The notes: generated by a model from the sequence alone, not told the origin. Positions 33,530-43,773 are shown, counted from the first letter of the stretch. The stretch is 64,000 bases of DNA from Mycolicibacterium neworleansense (GCF_001245615.1 NZ_CWKH01000003.1:62001-126000), one strand, 5' to 3'. Numbers and translations are program-made.

Positions 33530-35742
33530 CGGAACCGTCTCAGCCGCAGGCTGTTACTGACCACGAACACCGATGAGAAGGCCATCGCGGCGCCGGCCAG
33601 CATCGGGTTGAGCAGCCCGGCCGCGGCCAGCGGCAACGCGGCGACGTTATAGGCGAAGGCCCAGAACAGGTTGCCCTTGATCGTGGCCAGGGTGCGGCGG
33701 GACAACCGGATGGCGTCGGCCGCGGCCCGCAGATCTCCGCGGACCAGGGTCAGGTCACTGGCCTCGATCGCCACATCGGTGCCGGTACCCATGGCCAGGC
33801 CGAGATCGGCCTGGGCCAGCGCCGCGGCGTCGTTGACGCCGTCGCCGACCATGGCCACCACCCGGCCCTCGTCCTGCAGCCGCTTGATCACGTCTACCTT
33901 GTCCTGCGGCAGCACCTCCGCGTAAACCTCTCGCACACCAACCTGTTCGGCGATCGCACGGGCTGCCGCCTCGTTGTCACCGGTCAGCATGATCGGCTCC
34001 AAACCGAGGCCACGCAGCTGCTCGATCGCCTCCTTCGAGGTGGGCTTGACCGCGTCGGCGACGACCAGCACCGCCCGCGCCTGACCGTCCCACCCCACGG
34101 CGATCGCCGTGCGGCCCTGGTCCTGGGCCTCACGCATCGCGGTGTCCAGTTCGGGAGGCAACTGCTGCCCCCAGTCAGCCAGCAGCTGACGTCGTCCCAC
34201 CACGACGGCGTGTCCGTCGACGATGCCCTGCACCCCGAGACCCGCCACATTGGCGAAATCCTCGACCGCGGGCAGGTCGCCGACCTTTTCGCGGGCGCCC
34301 TTGGCGATGGCCTGGGCGATCGGGTGTTCGGAGCCGTCCTCGACCGCCCCGGCCAACCGCAGCACCTCGGCTGGATCCTCATCTGGCGCGGCGATCACGT
34401 CGAGCAGCGTCATCGCCCCGGTGGTCACCGTCCCGGTCTTGTCCAGCACCACGGTGTCCACCCGGCGGGTGGACTCCAGCACCTCGGGCCCCTTGATCAG
34501 GATGCCGAGCTGGGCACCGCGGCCGGTCCCGACCAACAGCGCCGTCGGCGTGGCCAGGCCCAGCGCGCACGGGCAGGCGATGATCAGCACCGCCACGGCG
34601 GCGGTGAAGGCCGCGGCCACCGGCCCGCCGGTGCCCAGCCAGAAGCCGAGGGTACCGACCGCGAGCGCGATGACGATCGGCACGAAGACCGCGGAAACCT
34701 TGTCCGCCAGGCGTTGTGCCTGCGCCTTGCCGGATTGCGCATCCTCGACCAGCCGGGCCATCTGGGCCAGTTGGGTGTCGGATCCGATTCGCTTGGCCCG
34801 CACCACGAGCCGACCGCCGACGTTCACCGTGGCACCCACCACCTGGTCGCCCGGGGCGACCTCGACGGGGACCGATTCTCCCGTGAGCATCGAAGCGTCC
34901 ACCGCCGACGAGCCGTCGACCACCTCACCGTCGGTGGCGATCTTCTCACCGGGCCGGACCACGAACTCGTCACCCACGGCCAGGGACTCGATGGGAATGC
35001 GTTGTTCCACACCGTCTCTCAGGACCGCGACGTCCTTGGCTCCCAGTTCCAGCAGCGCCCGCAGGGCCGCGCCGGCGCGGCGCTTGGACCGTGCCTCGAA
35101 ATACCGGCCGGCCAGGATGAAGGTGGTGACGCCCGCGGCAACTTCCAGGTAGATGTTGCCGGTGCCGTCGGAATGGGAGATGGACAGCGAGAACGGATGC
35201 GTCATCCCAGGCATCCCGGCGCTGCCCCAGAACAGCGCGTAGAGCGACCAGCCGAATGCCGCGATCGTGCCCATCGAGATGAGCGTGTCCATGGTGGCGG
35301 TGCCGTGCCGCAGATTCGTCCAGGCCGCGCGGTGGAACGCCCATGCACCCCACACCACGACGGGTGCGGCCAGCGTCAGCGAGAGCCACTGCCAGTTGGT
35401 GAACTGCAGCACCGGGATCATCGCCATGGCGACGACCGGGATGGTCAGGACCGCCGAGACGATCAGCCTGGTGCGCAATGCCACGGTCGGATCGTCCTCG
35501 GCGTGAGCCTCGGACGACTCGGTGGCGGGCAATTGCGCTGTGTAGCCCGCGTTTTCGACGGCCTCGATCAGCTGCTCGGGCGTCACCTCACCCGCGACGT
35601 CGACGGTGGCCTTTTCAGTGGCAAAGTTCACCGTCGCGGTGACGCCGTCGAGGTTGTTGAGCTTGCGTTCGATGCGTCCGGCACATGAGGCACACGTCAT
35701 TCCACCGATCTCCAGTACGACGTGGTCGGTGGCGGTGCTCAC
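33526..35742 (-). CDS. Copper-exporting P1B-type ATPase (CtpV/CopA-like)
   Basis: Cu(I) efflux pump of 738 residues, GTG start. One N-terminal heavy-metal domain has GMTCASC (C17, C20). The membrane domain contains the transport site CPC (about 390). The cytoplasmic domains have the actuator motif MLTGES, phosphorylation site DKTGT (about 430), the SEHPIA nucleotide-binding motif and the hinge [10 protein letters not shown]. This is the copper subtype (P1B-1). It sits between a secreted HVHP protein and lpqS, with four-base overlaps on both sides. It detoxifies cytoplasmic copper delivered by CopZ. Confidence 0.92.
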   Translation of the reverse strand: MSTATDHVVLEIGGMTCASCAGRIERKLNNLDGVTATVNFATEKATVDVAGEVTPEQLIEAVENAGYTAQLPATESSEAHAEDDPTVALRTRLIVSAVLTIPVVAMAMIPVLQFTNWQWLSLTLAAPVVVWGAWAFHRAAWTNLRHGTATMDTLISMGTIAAFGWSLYALFWGSAGMPGMTHPFSLSISHSDGTGNIYLEVAAGVTTFILAGRYFEARSKRRAGAALRALLELGAKDVAVLRDGVEQRIPIESLAVGDEFVVRPGEKIATDGEVVDGSSAVDASMLTGESVPVEVAPGDQVVGATVNVGGRLVVRAKRIGSDTQLAQMARLVEDAQSGKAQAQRLADKVSAVFVPIVIALAVGTLGFWLGTGGPVAAAFTAAVAVLIIACPCALGLATPTALLVGTGRGAQLGILIKGPEVLESTRRVDTVVLDKTGTVTTGAMTLLDVIAAPDEDPAEVLRLAGAVEDGSEHPIAQAIAKGAREKVGDLPAVEDFANVAGLGVQGIVDGHAVVVGRRQLLADWGQQLPPELDTAMREAQDQGRTAIAVGWDGQARAVLVVADAVKPTSKEAIEQLRGLGLEPIMLTGDNEAAARAIAEQVGVREVYAEVLPQDKVDVIKRLQDEGRVVAMVGDGVNDAAALAQADLGLAMGTGTDVAIEASDLTLVRGDLRAAADAIRLSRRTLATIKGNLFWAFAYNVAALPLAAAGLLNPMLAGAAMAFSSVFVVSNSLRLRRFR

Positions 35743-36554
35743 GGTTCCCCCTCAACGGTGAATTCGGCGGTGTGCACCGCGTCGCGGTGCTTGAAATCCA
35801 GGAACAACCGGTACTCACCGGCGCTGGGAAGTGTGGTGTGGAACGCGATCTGCGGGCCCGGCGCAGTGGCCGGGTCGGCGGCATCGCTCATCGGATGGAC
35901 GTGCAGGTACTCCAGGTCCGACGCGCGCACTGCGACCAGGTGTCCGTAGGCGCCCAGGTAAGGCTGCAGATCGGTGACGGGCTTGCCGTCCCGGCTGACC
36001 GACAGCGTCAGTTCCGATGGTTGACCGGCCTTGGCCACCCCCGTGAGCGACACCGTGTAGCCGTCGACCGTGGCGGTACCGGCCGGCGCGGGCAGCGGTT
36101 GCGGCTGATAATTGCCGGCGACGGTCATGTCGGCGCCGAGTGTGACGGGATGACCATCTACCGGGACGAAGTCGGCGAACACCCGGTAATCGCCGGGCTT
36201 GACCAGATCCAGCGGAACGCTCCAGATGCCTTTTTCGCCGAGCACCGGATGCACATGCTGGTAGTCGGCGAGATCGCGGCGGACCACGATCAGATGCAGC
36301 AGCTCTTCGTGACTCTCGACGTACTTCGCCACCGGAGCGCCGGAGCTGTCGACGATCCGGAACCGCAGCGGCACCGCAGCACCGGACGGCAGCTCGGTCT
36401 GATCGAGGCGCAGGGCGTACCCCGCCCCATGGCCGGCGTCATGGCCTTCGGCGGGGACGCTGTTGGGCATGACCGCAGAGCCGATCCCGAAGGACACGGC
36501 GAACACCATGACAAGTCCGACGACGAACCCGATGAGCTTCTGCGGCGCACTCAC
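35739..36554 (-). CDS. Membrane-anchored HVHP-motif protein of the copper operon
   Basis: Protein of 271 residues, GTG start. One N-terminal hydrophobic segment (about residues 8-30) anchors an outer domain with two similar halves. The first contains [14 protein letters not shown] and [10 protein letters not shown]; the second contains [11 protein letters not shown] and [10 protein letters not shown]. Paired HVHP motifs and a [10 protein letters not shown] segment suggest metal binding outside the membrane. Similar genes accompany CopA and CopZ in other actinobacteria. The likely role is binding or handing over copper, by inference from context. Confidence 0.72.
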   Translation of the reverse strand: MSAPQKLIGFVVGLVMVFAVSFGIGSAVMPNSVPAEGHDAGHGAGYALRLDQTELPSGAAVPLRFRIVDSSGAPVAKYVESHEELLHLIVVRRDLADYQHVHPVLGEKGIWSVPLDLVKPGDYRVFADFVPVDGHPVTLGADMTVAGNYQPQPLPAPAGTATVDGYTVSLTGVAKAGQPSELTLSVSRDGKPVTDLQPYLGAYGHLVAVRASDLEYLHVHPMSDAADPATAPGPQIAFHTTLPSAGEYRLFLDFKHRDAVHTAEFTVEGEP

Positions 36555-36567
36555 GATCTACCCCTAC

Positions 36568-36774
36568 TCAGCCCGCGACGGCGTAGCCGGCCTCGGCGAC
36601 CGCGTCATTGATGGCAGCCGGGTCGAGCAGGCCGTCGCTGTCGATGGTCACCAGACCGGTTGCCAGGTCGACCTCGACCGTGCGCACACCAGGTAGGCCA
36701 CCGACCTCTTCACGGACCGACGTGGCGCAGTGGCCGCAGGTCATGCCGGTGACGGTGACGGATTGGGTGCTCAT
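36568..36774 (-). CDS. copZ: Copper chaperone CopZ
   Basis: Heavy-metal-associated domain protein of 68 residues with TGMTCGHCATSV (metal cysteines near residues 13 and 16) and the ferredoxin-like fold pattern V..VEVDLATGLVTI. It is the first gene of the operon and would carry Cu(I) to the ATPase. The ATG at 36774 follows AGGAGG; upstream in-frame codons run into the operator and are rejected. Confidence 0.9.
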   Translation of the reverse strand: MSTQSVTVTGMTCGHCATSVREEVGGLPGVRTVEVDLATGLVTIDSDGLLDPAAINDAVAEAGYAVAG

Positions 36775-36813
36775 GCAATTTCCTCCTGAAGCGAGCTTGT
36801 GTCGGTTCATACT

Positions 36814-36830
36814 ATACCCCCCTAGGGTAT
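36814..36830. promoter_or_regulatory. Copper-repressor operator (RicR/CsoR type)
   Basis: ATACCC-CCCTA-GGGTAT is a 17-base inverted repeat with 6-bp arms. It fits the TACCC-N5-GGGTA form of mycobacterial RicR sites. It lies between divergent copZ and response-regulator genes. A TATAGT -10 for the copZ transcript overlaps it (minus strand, 36816-36811), so bound repressor would block that promoter. No csoR or ricR gene is in the window. Confidence 0.78.
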
Positions 36831-36872
36831 GAAATGCATGTCTCCCCCTTCCGACTGCTGCACTATGGGCAG

Positions 36873-37589
36873 ATGGAGCAGATACCGGGCGGCTACCGGG
36901 CCTTGGTGGTCGACGACGAAGCGCCACTGGCCGAGGTCATCGCGAGCTACCTCACCCGCGACCAGTTCGAGGTCACCATCGCCAACGACGGGACCGAGGC
37001 CCTGCGACTGGCCCGCGAGGTCGACCCCGACGTGGTCGTTCTCGACCTCGGCCTGCCCGGCATCGACGGCGTGGAAGTCTGCCGGTCGCTGCGCACGTTC
37101 TCCGACGCCTACGTGGTGATGCTGACCGCCCGCGACTCGGAGATGGACACCATCGTCGGGCTGTCGGTGGGCGCCGACGACTACATGACCAAACCGTTCA
37201 GCCCGCGCGAACTCGTGGCCCGGGTCCGGGCCATGCTGCGCCGGCCGCGCGTCTCCTCCCCCGCGGCGACCGACGGCCGGGTGTTCGGCGCACTGCGCAT
37301 CGATGTCGACGGACGCCAGGTCTTCCTCGGTGACGAGCCGATCATGCTGACGCGCACCGAATTCGACGTACTCGCCGCCCTGTCGGCCCGACCCGGGGTG
37401 GCGCTCAGCCGTCGCCAAATCCTCGAATCCGTCTGGGAGACCACTTATGTCGGTAACGAACACCTCGTCGACGTCCATATCGGTCACCTCCGCCGCAAAC
37501 TGGGCGACGACCCGGCCGACCCGCTGTACGTGATCACCGTGCGCGGGGTCGGATACCGGATGGGCACCGGGCAGGACAGCCAGCGATGA
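36873..37589 (+). CDS. OmpR-family response regulator beside the copper operon
   Basis: Response regulator of 238 residues. The receiver has VVDDE, VVLDLGLPG and DDYMTKPFSP; the winged helix ends with ITVRGVGYRMG. The ATG at 36873 is selected because the receiver begins at once (GGYRALVVDDE); an upstream ATG at 36834 would lie against the operator. It overlaps the kinase gene by four bases. The promoter region is shared with the copper operon, so copper control or control of copper genes is likely, but a direct link is inferred. Confidence 0.87.
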   Translation: MEQIPGGYRALVVDDEAPLAEVIASYLTRDQFEVTIANDGTEALRLAREVDPDVVVLDLGLPGIDGVEVCRSLRTFSDAYVVMLTARDSEMDTIVGLSVGADDYMTKPFSPRELVARVRAMLRRPRVSSPAATDGRVFGALRIDVDGRQVFLGDEPIMLTRTEFDVLAALSARPGVALSRRQILESVWETTYVGNEHLVDVHIGHLRRKLGDDPADPLYVITVRGVGYRMGTGQDSQR

Positions 37590-38674
37590 CCGTCGGCTTG
37601 CGCACCCGGCTGCTGTCGGCCCAGGCCCTCGTACTGCTCGCCGGTGCCGGCACCACCGGGCTGGTGGCCGCCATCGTCGGGCCGCCGCTGTTCCGCGAAC
37701 ACCTGCACCGTGCCGGGGTGTCCGGCGACTCGGCCGAGCAGATGCACGCCGAAGAGGCCTACGTCTACGCCACGGTGATCTCGATCGGGGTCGCATCGTG
37801 TGTGGCGATCCTGGCCGCCCTGATCGTCACCTGGTACGTCGGCCGGCGCCTGCAGCGGTCGCTGACCCAGTTGTCCCAGGCGGCCACGGCGATCGCCGAC
37901 GGCCACTACGACTCGCGGGTTCCACCGGCCCATCTCGGCGACGAATTCGACTCTCTGGCAAGGTCGTTCAACCAGATGGCCGGACGCCTGGAGGCCGTAG
38001 ACGCCGGCCGTCGGCGGCTGTTCAGCGATCTTGCGCATGAGATCCGCACTCCGGTTTCGGTATTGGAGGCCTACTTCGAGGCCATCGAGGACGGCGTGAG
38101 AACCCTTGACCCCGAGACCGTCTCGATGCTGCGCCAGCAGACCCACCGACTGGTCCGGTTCGCCGGCGATGCCGGCGCCCTGGCCAAGGCCGAGGAAACC
38201 CCGGCCACGATCACCCCGGTACCGGTGTCGATGGACGCCGTGGTGGCAGCCGCGATCGCCGCGGCCACCGACCGGTTCGACGACAAAGGTGTGACGCTGA
38301 GCCGGCGGGTGGACGAGCACCTGCCGTCGCTGTCCGCCGATCCACACCGGCTGGCCCAGATCCTGGGCAACCTGCTCGACAACGCACTGCGGCACACCCC
38401 GGCCGGGGGGCGGGTGACGATCACCGCCGCCGCAGGCCCCGACCGGAGCATCACACTGACCGTGGCCGATACCGGCGAGGGCATCCCTGCCGAGCACCTG
38501 GCCCACGTCTTCGACCGGTTCTACCGCGCCGACACCGCGCGCGACCGCGACCACGGTGGCTCCGGGATCGGACTGGCGATCGTGAAGGCCTTGGTCGAAG
38601 GGCACCGCGGCCACATCAGCGTGAGCAGTTCGGGCACCGGAACCACCTTCACGATCATCCTGCCGACCGGTTAG
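37586..38674 (+). CDS. Sensor histidine kinase beside the copper operon
   Basis: Kinase of 362 residues with two membrane segments (about 10-32 and 62-85) around a short outer loop that includes FREHLHRAG and EQMHAEEAY. HAMP follows, then the H-box DLAHEIRTPVSV, N-box NLLDNALRHTPAGG, and G boxes DTGEGIP and GSGIGLAI. The outer loop is only about 30 residues. Its histidines and methionine could sense metal, but this is speculation. The stop overlaps that of the convergent DUF305 gene. Confidence 0.87.
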   Translation: MTVGLRTRLLSAQALVLLAGAGTTGLVAAIVGPPLFREHLHRAGVSGDSAEQMHAEEAYVYATVISIGVASCVAILAALIVTWYVGRRLQRSLTQLSQAATAIADGHYDSRVPPAHLGDEFDSLARSFNQMAGRLEAVDAGRRRLFSDLAHEIRTPVSVLEAYFEAIEDGVRTLDPETVSMLRQQTHRLVRFAGDAGALAKAEETPATITPVPVSMDAVVAAAIAAATDRFDDKGVTLSRRVDEHLPSLSADPHRLAQILGNLLDNALRHTPAGGRVTITAAAGPDRSITLTVADTGEGIPAEHLAHVFDRFYRADTARDRDHGGSGIGLAIVKALVEGHRGHISVSSSGTGTTFTIILPTG

Positions 38675-39324
38675 AGCGAACCCAGGATCTGGCGCATGGT
38701 GTCGATCTCCTGCTGCTGGGTTTTCACGATGGTGCGGGCCATCTCGACCGCAGCGGGGTACTGACCGTCCTTGATCTCATCCTCGGCCATGGTGATCGCA
38801 CCCTCGTGGTGAGCGATCATGTGCGTCAGGTACAACTTGGCCGCCTCCGCGCCCTGCGCATTGCGCAGCGCGGTCATGTCGGTCTCCGACACCATGCCCT
38901 GCATGGCCGGCATGTCGCCCGGTCCCATGTTGCCGTGGCCCATGTCGCCGTGGCCCTGCGGCGGCATCGGCGGCATCGGCGGGTTGCCCCACTGCTTCAG
39001 CCAGCCCTGCATCTGCTCGATCTCGGGCGCCTGGGCGCCCTTGATCTGGGTGGCCAGCTGGGTGACCCGCGGATCGATGCCCTGCTTGGCCAGCAGCACG
39101 TCGCTCATCTCGACCGCCTGCTGGTGGTGCGGAATCATGTGGTGGGCGAACATGACGTCGGCGTCGTTGTGAGCCTCACTGGTGACCGGCGCACTCGCCG
39201 CGGCCGAGGTCGTCGTGGTGTGCGTCATCGGCTCGGCAGTCCTGTCGGCCTGGTCGTTGCTACAGCCGGCCACCAGGACCGCCGCGACCGCCGCGCCGGC
39301 ACTCAGCATCATCAGTTTCGTCAT
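38671..39324 (-). CDS. DUF305 His/Met-rich lipoprotein
   Basis: Lipoprotein of 217 residues with lipobox VAGC at residue 21. The ferritin-like DUF305 domain has paired motifs MFAHHMIPHHQQAVEM and LTHMIAHHEGAITM. Between them is a Pro/Gly/His/Met-rich linker (PPMPPMPPQGHGDMGHGNM), the kind of sequence that binds copper. DUF305 proteins are often found with copper resistance genes in actinobacteria. Convergent with the sensor kinase; no copper operator was seen upstream of it. Confidence 0.85.
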   Translation of the reverse strand: MTKLMMLSAGAAVAAVLVAGCSNDQADRTAEPMTHTTTTSAAASAPVTSEAHNDADVMFAHHMIPHHQQAVEMSDVLLAKQGIDPRVTQLATQIKGAQAPEIEQMQGWLKQWGNPPMPPMPPQGHGDMGHGNMGPGDMPAMQGMVSETDMTALRNAQGAEAAKLYLTHMIAHHEGAITMAEDEIKDGQYPAAVEMARTIVKTQQQEIDTMRQILGSL

Positions 39325-39395
39325 GCCTCCAGAGTCCCGAGACTCGATGTGGCTGCCCTAGTCGTTCGATGAAGATTCGATAAAGCTCTGCGGGA

Positions 39396-40505
39396 TCACT
39401 GTGCGGGCCGGGCCCGGAAGAGCTTCACGTCGCTCTTGACGCCCTTGAGATGACGAGCCCCGGCGAACGACCAGGCGAACCGGTTCTCGCCCCGGGCCTC
39501 GGTGATAGCGGTGCGGGTGGACTCGGCCACCAGCACGGTGCCGGGCCTGGCCGCCCCGGTGACCCGGCTGGCCAGGTTCACCGAGCTGCCGAACCAGTCG
39601 CCGGCCCGGCTCACCGCAGGCCCGGTGGCCAGCCCGACCCGCAACCGCGGGAAATCCTCATCGGTTTCGGTGGTGGCCACCAACCGCAGCGCCGCGTCGA
39701 GCAGGGCCGCCGGATCGGTGCTGACGAGCATCACCGCATCGCCGATCGTCTTGATCAGCCGCACCGGGCCGACGGATACCTCACGTGCCGCCTCGGCCAG
39801 CCGATTCGCCAGGCGCTCAAGGTCTTCGGGCTGCACGACCTCACCCAACCGGGTGAACCCGACGATGTCGGCGAACGCGATGGTGACAACCCGGGCGCCG
39901 GGCAGTGGCACCCCCTCGGCCCGCTCGGACGCGTTGACGGCCTCGGTCTCCATCGCGTGGCGCAGCTGCACGAACAACATGTCCCGGATCATCGGCCCGA
40001 TCAGCGGGGCCGCCTCGGCAACCAGCGCCTCGCTCGCCTTGGCGGTCTCCAGTTCGGTGGCCCCCGGGGTCAGCACCGCCGCCAGCGCGGCATACCGCAT
40101 CACCTCGGCGGCCCGGCCCAGGCCCTCGGAGAGCACCCGGGTGATCAACACGATCTGGTCCGGCTCGATCCCCAGCTCCATGAACCGCTCGGCGAAGCCG
40201 ACCGCCTCGGCGTCGGCCCGCAACAACACCGCGGCGTCGGGATCCTCGACCGTTGCCAGCCCCATCGCCCGCTGCAGTCGCTGCACCAGTGCGACGTCCA
40301 GTCCGGTCTGCTCACTGATCTCGCGGGTCGACACGTACGTGCCGTCGTCGCCGGCCACCCGGCGCGAGGCCAGCAGCATCGGGGTGACCGCCTGGCGGAT
40401 CTGGTCGGCGGTGATACCGCGGGACAGAAGCCATTCGACGAGCTCGGCACGCTGTGCGCCGGCCTCGCCGTCGAGCCCGTCCAGGAGTGTGGGGTCGGCC
40501 GTCAT
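39396..40505 (-). CDS. Class III adenylate cyclase with pH-sensing-type N-terminal domain (Rv1264-like)
   Basis: Cyclic AMP synthase of 369 residues. The N-terminal helical regulatory domain ([43 protein letters not shown]) resembles that of Rv1264, which inhibits the enzyme at neutral pH. The catalytic domain has [19 protein letters not shown] and [10 protein letters not shown], so both metal aspartates, the substrate lysine and the transition-state Asn/Arg are intact. I choose the ATG at 40505, just after the regulator's stop; an ATG at 40532 would overlap it. It is the last gene of the acetoin/butanediol operon here. Confidence 0.88.
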   Translation of the reverse strand: MTADPTLLDGLDGEAGAQRAELVEWLLSRGITADQIRQAVTPMLLASRRVAGDDGTYVSTREISEQTGLDVALVQRLQRAMGLATVEDPDAAVLLRADAEAVGFAERFMELGIEPDQIVLITRVLSEGLGRAAEVMRYAALAAVLTPGATELETAKASEALVAEAAPLIGPMIRDMLFVQLRHAMETEAVNASERAEGVPLPGARVVTIAFADIVGFTRLGEVVQPEDLERLANRLAEAAREVSVGPVRLIKTIGDAVMLVSTDPAALLDAALRLVATTETDEDFPRLRVGLATGPAVSRAGDWFGSSVNLASRVTGAARPGTVLVAESTRTAITEARGENRFAWSFAGARHLKGVKSDVKLFRARPAQ

Positions 40506-40509
40506 CAGG

Positions 40510-41793
40510 TCAAGGTAGTCCACGCACCGCATGAACCGCCGGAGCTGTCGAGGAGGTCAGCAGTGTCGACATGTCCTGGGGGTAACGGACATCCACCACC
40601 ACCGAGTCCCCGAAACGGTACGGCTTGCCGGCTACCAGGCCGACGAACTGCTTACGCAACCGCGACATCTCGGCACGCACCGTCACCACCCTGGACCGAT
40701 CGCCGTAGAGATCCTCCGCCAGTTCCGGTGCCGAGCGGCCCTGCTGGTTGGTCGCCAGCACCAGCAGGATCTCGGCGTGGCGACTGGAGATGCTGCGTCG
40801 CCAATTGCCGAACTGGCCGGCCATCTCCAGCGACGGCTCGTTGTCGCGCAGGTCGAGGATCACCCGTGACGGCGCCGCGCTGGGCTCGGCGTCGTCGGCC
40901 ACCCGGACCAGCCACCCGCCGGGCAGCGCCTCCACATCGCACATGCCGAGCGGAGGGATCCACGCCCGGCCGGGTAACCCGCTCTCGGGCAACAGGATCC
41001 GGTTGTGCAACGGCAGGGAGTCCACCGCCGCCACCCAGCCGTCGGCGTCGACCGCCAGCGCCGGATTGCCCACTCTGGCCAGGATGGGCGCGGCCACCGT
41101 GCGCAACCGGTTCAACGTGCGGTCATGTGCCTCGCGCAGTTGCGATTCCGCGAGCCGCGCCACCAAGTCCACCAGAGCGACCGTCGTCGGATGCACCGTC
41201 GAGGCCGGGCCGGACACGTCCACGATGCCGATGACCTGGCCGGTCCGCGGATCACGGATCGGCGCGCCGGCGCACGTCCACGGATGATGGCTACGCAGGA
41301 AATGCTCGGCCGAGAAGATCTGCACCGCACGATGCGACGCCAGTGCGGTACCGATCCCGTTGGTGCCCACTGCGTTCTCGCTCCACGTCGCGCCCTCGAT
41401 GAAACCGAGCCGGTCGGCGAGGCTGAGCACGCGCGGCGAACCCGAGCGCCACAGCACCCGGCCCCGCGCATCGGCCACCACCAGGATGTTGTCGCCCTCT
41501 TCGATCACCGACTCGAGCCCGCGCGACACGTCGTCAAGGACCGCGATGAGACCGGACTGCTGCCGCAACATATCCAACCCGGCCGTCTCGACCTGCGGCG
41601 GAATGTGATGATCTGGGTTTATCCCCTTGGCCCGCAGCCTGTTCCATGAATCCTCGATCACCGCCCGGGGCCGGGCAGGCGCACGGTCGCCCGACATGGT
41701 CGCGTCATAGACCGCCGATAGGAGCATGGCGTACCGCCGCGGATCCTCACCAGGTGAGACCGCGGGCTCGGGTACCGATGAACCGGCCATCAC
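40510..41793 (-). CDS. AcoR-like GAF-domain transcriptional regulator without AAA+ domain
   Basis: Regulator of 427 residues. The N-terminus ([17 protein letters not shown]) and GAF domain (about 50-230; [35 protein letters not shown]) match AcoR-type activators of acetoin metabolism. The sigma-54 AAA+ domain is absent, as expected in mycobacteria. The last 90 residues ([36 protein letters not shown]) form a winged-helix-like module. It lies downstream of acetoin/butanediol genes, supporting that ligand. Repeats of TGCAACCC upstream of the operon are candidate binding sites. Confidence 0.8.
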   Translation of the reverse strand: MMAGSSVPEPAVSPGEDPRRYAMLLSAVYDATMSGDRAPARPRAVIEDSWNRLRAKGINPDHHIPPQVETAGLDMLRQQSGLIAVLDDVSRGLESVIEEGDNILVVADARGRVLWRSGSPRVLSLADRLGFIEGATWSENAVGTNGIGTALASHRAVQIFSAEHFLRSHHPWTCAGAPIRDPRTGQVIGIVDVSGPASTVHPTTVALVDLVARLAESQLREAHDRTLNRLRTVAAPILARVGNPALAVDADGWVAAVDSLPLHNRILLPESGLPGRAWIPPLGMCDVEALPGGWLVRVADDAEPSAAPSRVILDLRDNEPSLEMAGQFGNWRRSISSRHAEILLVLATNQQGRSAPELAEDLYGDRSRVVTVRAEMSRLRKQFVGLVAGKPYRFGDSVVVDVRYPQDMSTLLTSSTAPAVHAVRGLP

Positions 41794-41835
41794 CGCCGAT
41801 TGTGCTCCACATCACATCTGGACGCCAATCGCGGG

Positions 41836-42615
41836 CTACCGATAGACCAGCCCTCCGTCGATCAAACCGGCCTGACCAGTCATGTAATCGGCGTCCGGCC
41901 CGGCCAGGTAGGCAACGAATCCGGCCACGTCCTCCGGTGTTTCCGAGCGACCCAACGCGATGCCGCCCGCGTACTTCTGGAATGTCTCGCCCTCGGCGGC
42001 GCCGGTGAGTTCGGCGAACCGCTTGTCGATCTCGACCCACATGTCGGTGCCGACGATGCCGGGACAGTAGGCGTTGACGGTGATGCCCGCAGACGCGTAT
42101 TCCTTGGCCGCGACCTGGGTGAGACCACGCACCGCGAACTTGGTTGCGCTGTACACCCCGAGCATCGCGAAACCGTCATGCCCCGCGATCGACGAGGCGT
42201 TGATGATCTTGCCCGGCCGGCCCAATTCGATGAACTTGGCCGCGGCAGCCTGGATTCCCCACAGCACACCGTCGACGTTGATCGACCACACCCGGGCGAT
42301 GTCGGCGGGCGTCACCTCGGCGATCGGGCCGACCAGGGCCACCCCGGCATTGTTGACCATGATGTCGAACCCGCCCAGAGTGGACGCGGCATGTGCGACG
42401 GCGGCGTACACCGAATCACGGTCACTCACATCACAGACGAAAGTTGTTGTCTTCGACCCGATTTCGGAGATCTCCCGGGCAACCGCATCGATCCCGTCCG
42501 GTACCACGTCGACCAGTGCGACATCGGCGCCGTCCCGCGCCAGCCGCAGCGCGATGCCCCGCCCGATTCCGCGGCCCGCGCCGGTGACCAGCGCTACCTT
42601 GCCGTGCAGTGTCAC
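41836..42615 (-). CDS. Short-chain dehydrogenase, acetoin reductase (BudC)-like
   Basis: NAD(P)-dependent enzyme of 259 residues, GTG start. It has the cofactor motif [12 protein letters not shown], the catalytic serine in INASSIAG and [10 protein letters not shown]. The region [21 protein letters not shown] and the ending GGLVYR are strongly characteristic of acetoin reductase/meso-2,3-butanediol dehydrogenases. It would interconvert diacetyl, acetoin and butanediol. It is coupled to the butanediol dehydrogenase by a four-base overlap. Confidence 0.83.
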   Translation of the reverse strand: MTLHGKVALVTGAGRGIGRGIALRLARDGADVALVDVVPDGIDAVAREISEIGSKTTTFVCDVSDRDSVYAAVAHAASTLGGFDIMVNNAGVALVGPIAEVTPADIARVWSINVDGVLWGIQAAAAKFIELGRPGKIINASSIAGHDGFAMLGVYSATKFAVRGLTQVAAKEYASAGITVNAYCPGIVGTDMWVEIDKRFAELTGAAEGETFQKYAGGIALGRSETPEDVAGFVAYLAGPDADYMTGQAGLIDGGLVYR

Positions 42616-43667
42616 GATGCGCCTCCGCTCGGATCGACCAACACCTTCATCTTCTTGCCTGCGTGCAGGGCTTCGAATCCCTCGTCGATCACGTCGTCGA
42701 TCGCGATGGGAGTGACCCACCCGCTCGTGTCGTACACCCCTTGGGCCATGAGATCGATGACTGCCTCGAAGTCCGCCGACGTGTAGCACAGCGAACCCTG
42801 AATCCTGGACTCGTTCATCACCAGATTGAGCAATGGTGTCGGCAGCGGCTTCTCGTAGATCGCCACGCTGACGGTGGATTTGCGTGCACCCACGCATGCC
42901 GTGGCCGCCTCGATCGCCGGTGCCACCCCGGCAGCGTCGAACGCCGCGTCGGCCCCGCGCCCGTCGGTGTGATCGACGATGAAGGCCGGCACATCGATGG
43001 TCGTCGGGTCCAGGGTCTTGGCGCCGAGAGTCTCGATCGCAGTCCGCCGGGTCGGCGAGGGTTCCACGACGAATACGTCGTCGAGCCCCTTGCCCCGCAG
43101 CGCGAACCACAGGCCGATGCCGATCGGTCCGGCGCCGAAGATGACCGCGGTGTGCAGCGGGCCGACCTCACCGAGTGTGGCGGCGTGATAGGCCACCGAC
43201 ATCGGCTCGACCAGCGCACCGAGTTCGAGGGACACGTTGCCGGGAAGCCGGTGCAGCATGTCGGTCGGCACCACGGTGTATTCGGCCATCCCGCCGTCGG
43301 ACATCAAGCCGTGGAAGCCGATCTGCTGACAGATGTTGTAGGTCCCGGCCCGACACGGCGCGCAATGTCCGCACCGGTAGATCGGCTCGACGGCGACGCG
43401 GTCGCCCGGCGCGAAATCTGCCACGCCCGCACCCACCTCGGTGATGGTCCCGGAGAACTCATGGCCCATGGTCAGCGGCAGCTGCCGGCCCGTCAAAGGA
43501 TGCGGCTCGGTCGGCACAAAGATGGGGCCCGCATAGTATTCATGCAGGTCGGTACCGCATATGCCATTGAAGCCGACTTTGACCTTGACGGTTCCGGGGC
43601 CGGGGTCAGGTTCGGGGACGTCGGCGACTTCGACCTTGTTCGGTCCGTAGTACACGGCTGCTTTCAT
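42612..43667 (-). CDS. Zinc-dependent 2,3-butanediol dehydrogenase-like
   Basis: Medium-chain dehydrogenase of 351 residues. The catalytic zinc ligands are in [10 protein letters not shown] (C37) and MGHEFSG; the structural zinc site is [15 protein letters not shown]; the Rossmann motif is FGAGPIGIG. Sequence features ([16 protein letters not shown]) are those of R,R-butanediol dehydrogenases. The ATG at 43667 follows a divergent region; a much longer upstream open frame is antisense to the monooxygenase gene and rejected. It is the first gene of a four-gene minus-strand operon. Confidence 0.85.
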   Translation of the reverse strand: MKAAVYYGPNKVEVADVPEPDPGPGTVKVKVGFNGICGTDLHEYYAGPIFVPTEPHPLTGRQLPLTMGHEFSGTITEVGAGVADFAPGDRVAVEPIYRCGHCAPCRAGTYNICQQIGFHGLMSDGGMAEYTVVPTDMLHRLPGNVSLELGALVEPMSVAYHAATLGEVGPLHTAVIFGAGPIGIGLWFALRGKGLDDVFVVEPSPTRRTAIETLGAKTLDPTTIDVPAFIVDHTDGRGADAAFDAAGVAPAIEAATACVGARKSTVSVAIYEKPLPTPLLNLVMNESRIQGSLCYTSADFEAVIDLMAQGVYDTSGWVTPIAIDDVIDEGFEALHAGKKMKVLVDPSGGAS

Positions 43668-43704
43668 AGAGGACGTTGTAGGCGCCCAGACGGGTGCGCC
43701 GTAA

Positions 43705-43773
43705 GGGTTGCAAGACGTTGCGCCTTCAATTTGCACAGGCAAACGCCAGGTGGATTGCAACCCCGTGCAACCC
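43705..43773. promoter_or_regulatory. TGCAACCC repeats in the divergent acetoin/monooxygenase promoter
   Basis: GGGTTGCA (43705-43712) is inverted relative to two direct copies of TGCAACCC (43756-43763 and 43766-43773). The direct copies are spaced 10 bases, one helix turn, so proteins would bind the same face. The 142-base gap separates butanediol dehydrogenase from the flavin monooxygenase. The AcoR-like regulator two genes downstream is the natural candidate binder. Confidence 0.6.

Noticed and set aside
34210..35688. A 492-codon plus-strand frame opposite the copper ATPase
   Set aside because: Low-complexity His/Arg/Gly composition and no start context; ATPase motifs are on the other strand.
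26810..39324. The 26.8-39.3 kb block as a prophage or integrative element
   Set aside because: No integrase, tRNA target, direct-repeat ends or phage genes were found; it looks like ordinary accessory metabolism and metal resistance.
39450..41234. A 594-codon plus-strand frame opposite the cyclase and GAF regulator
   Set aside because: It spans two real genes antisense and has Pro/Arg/Gly-rich content.
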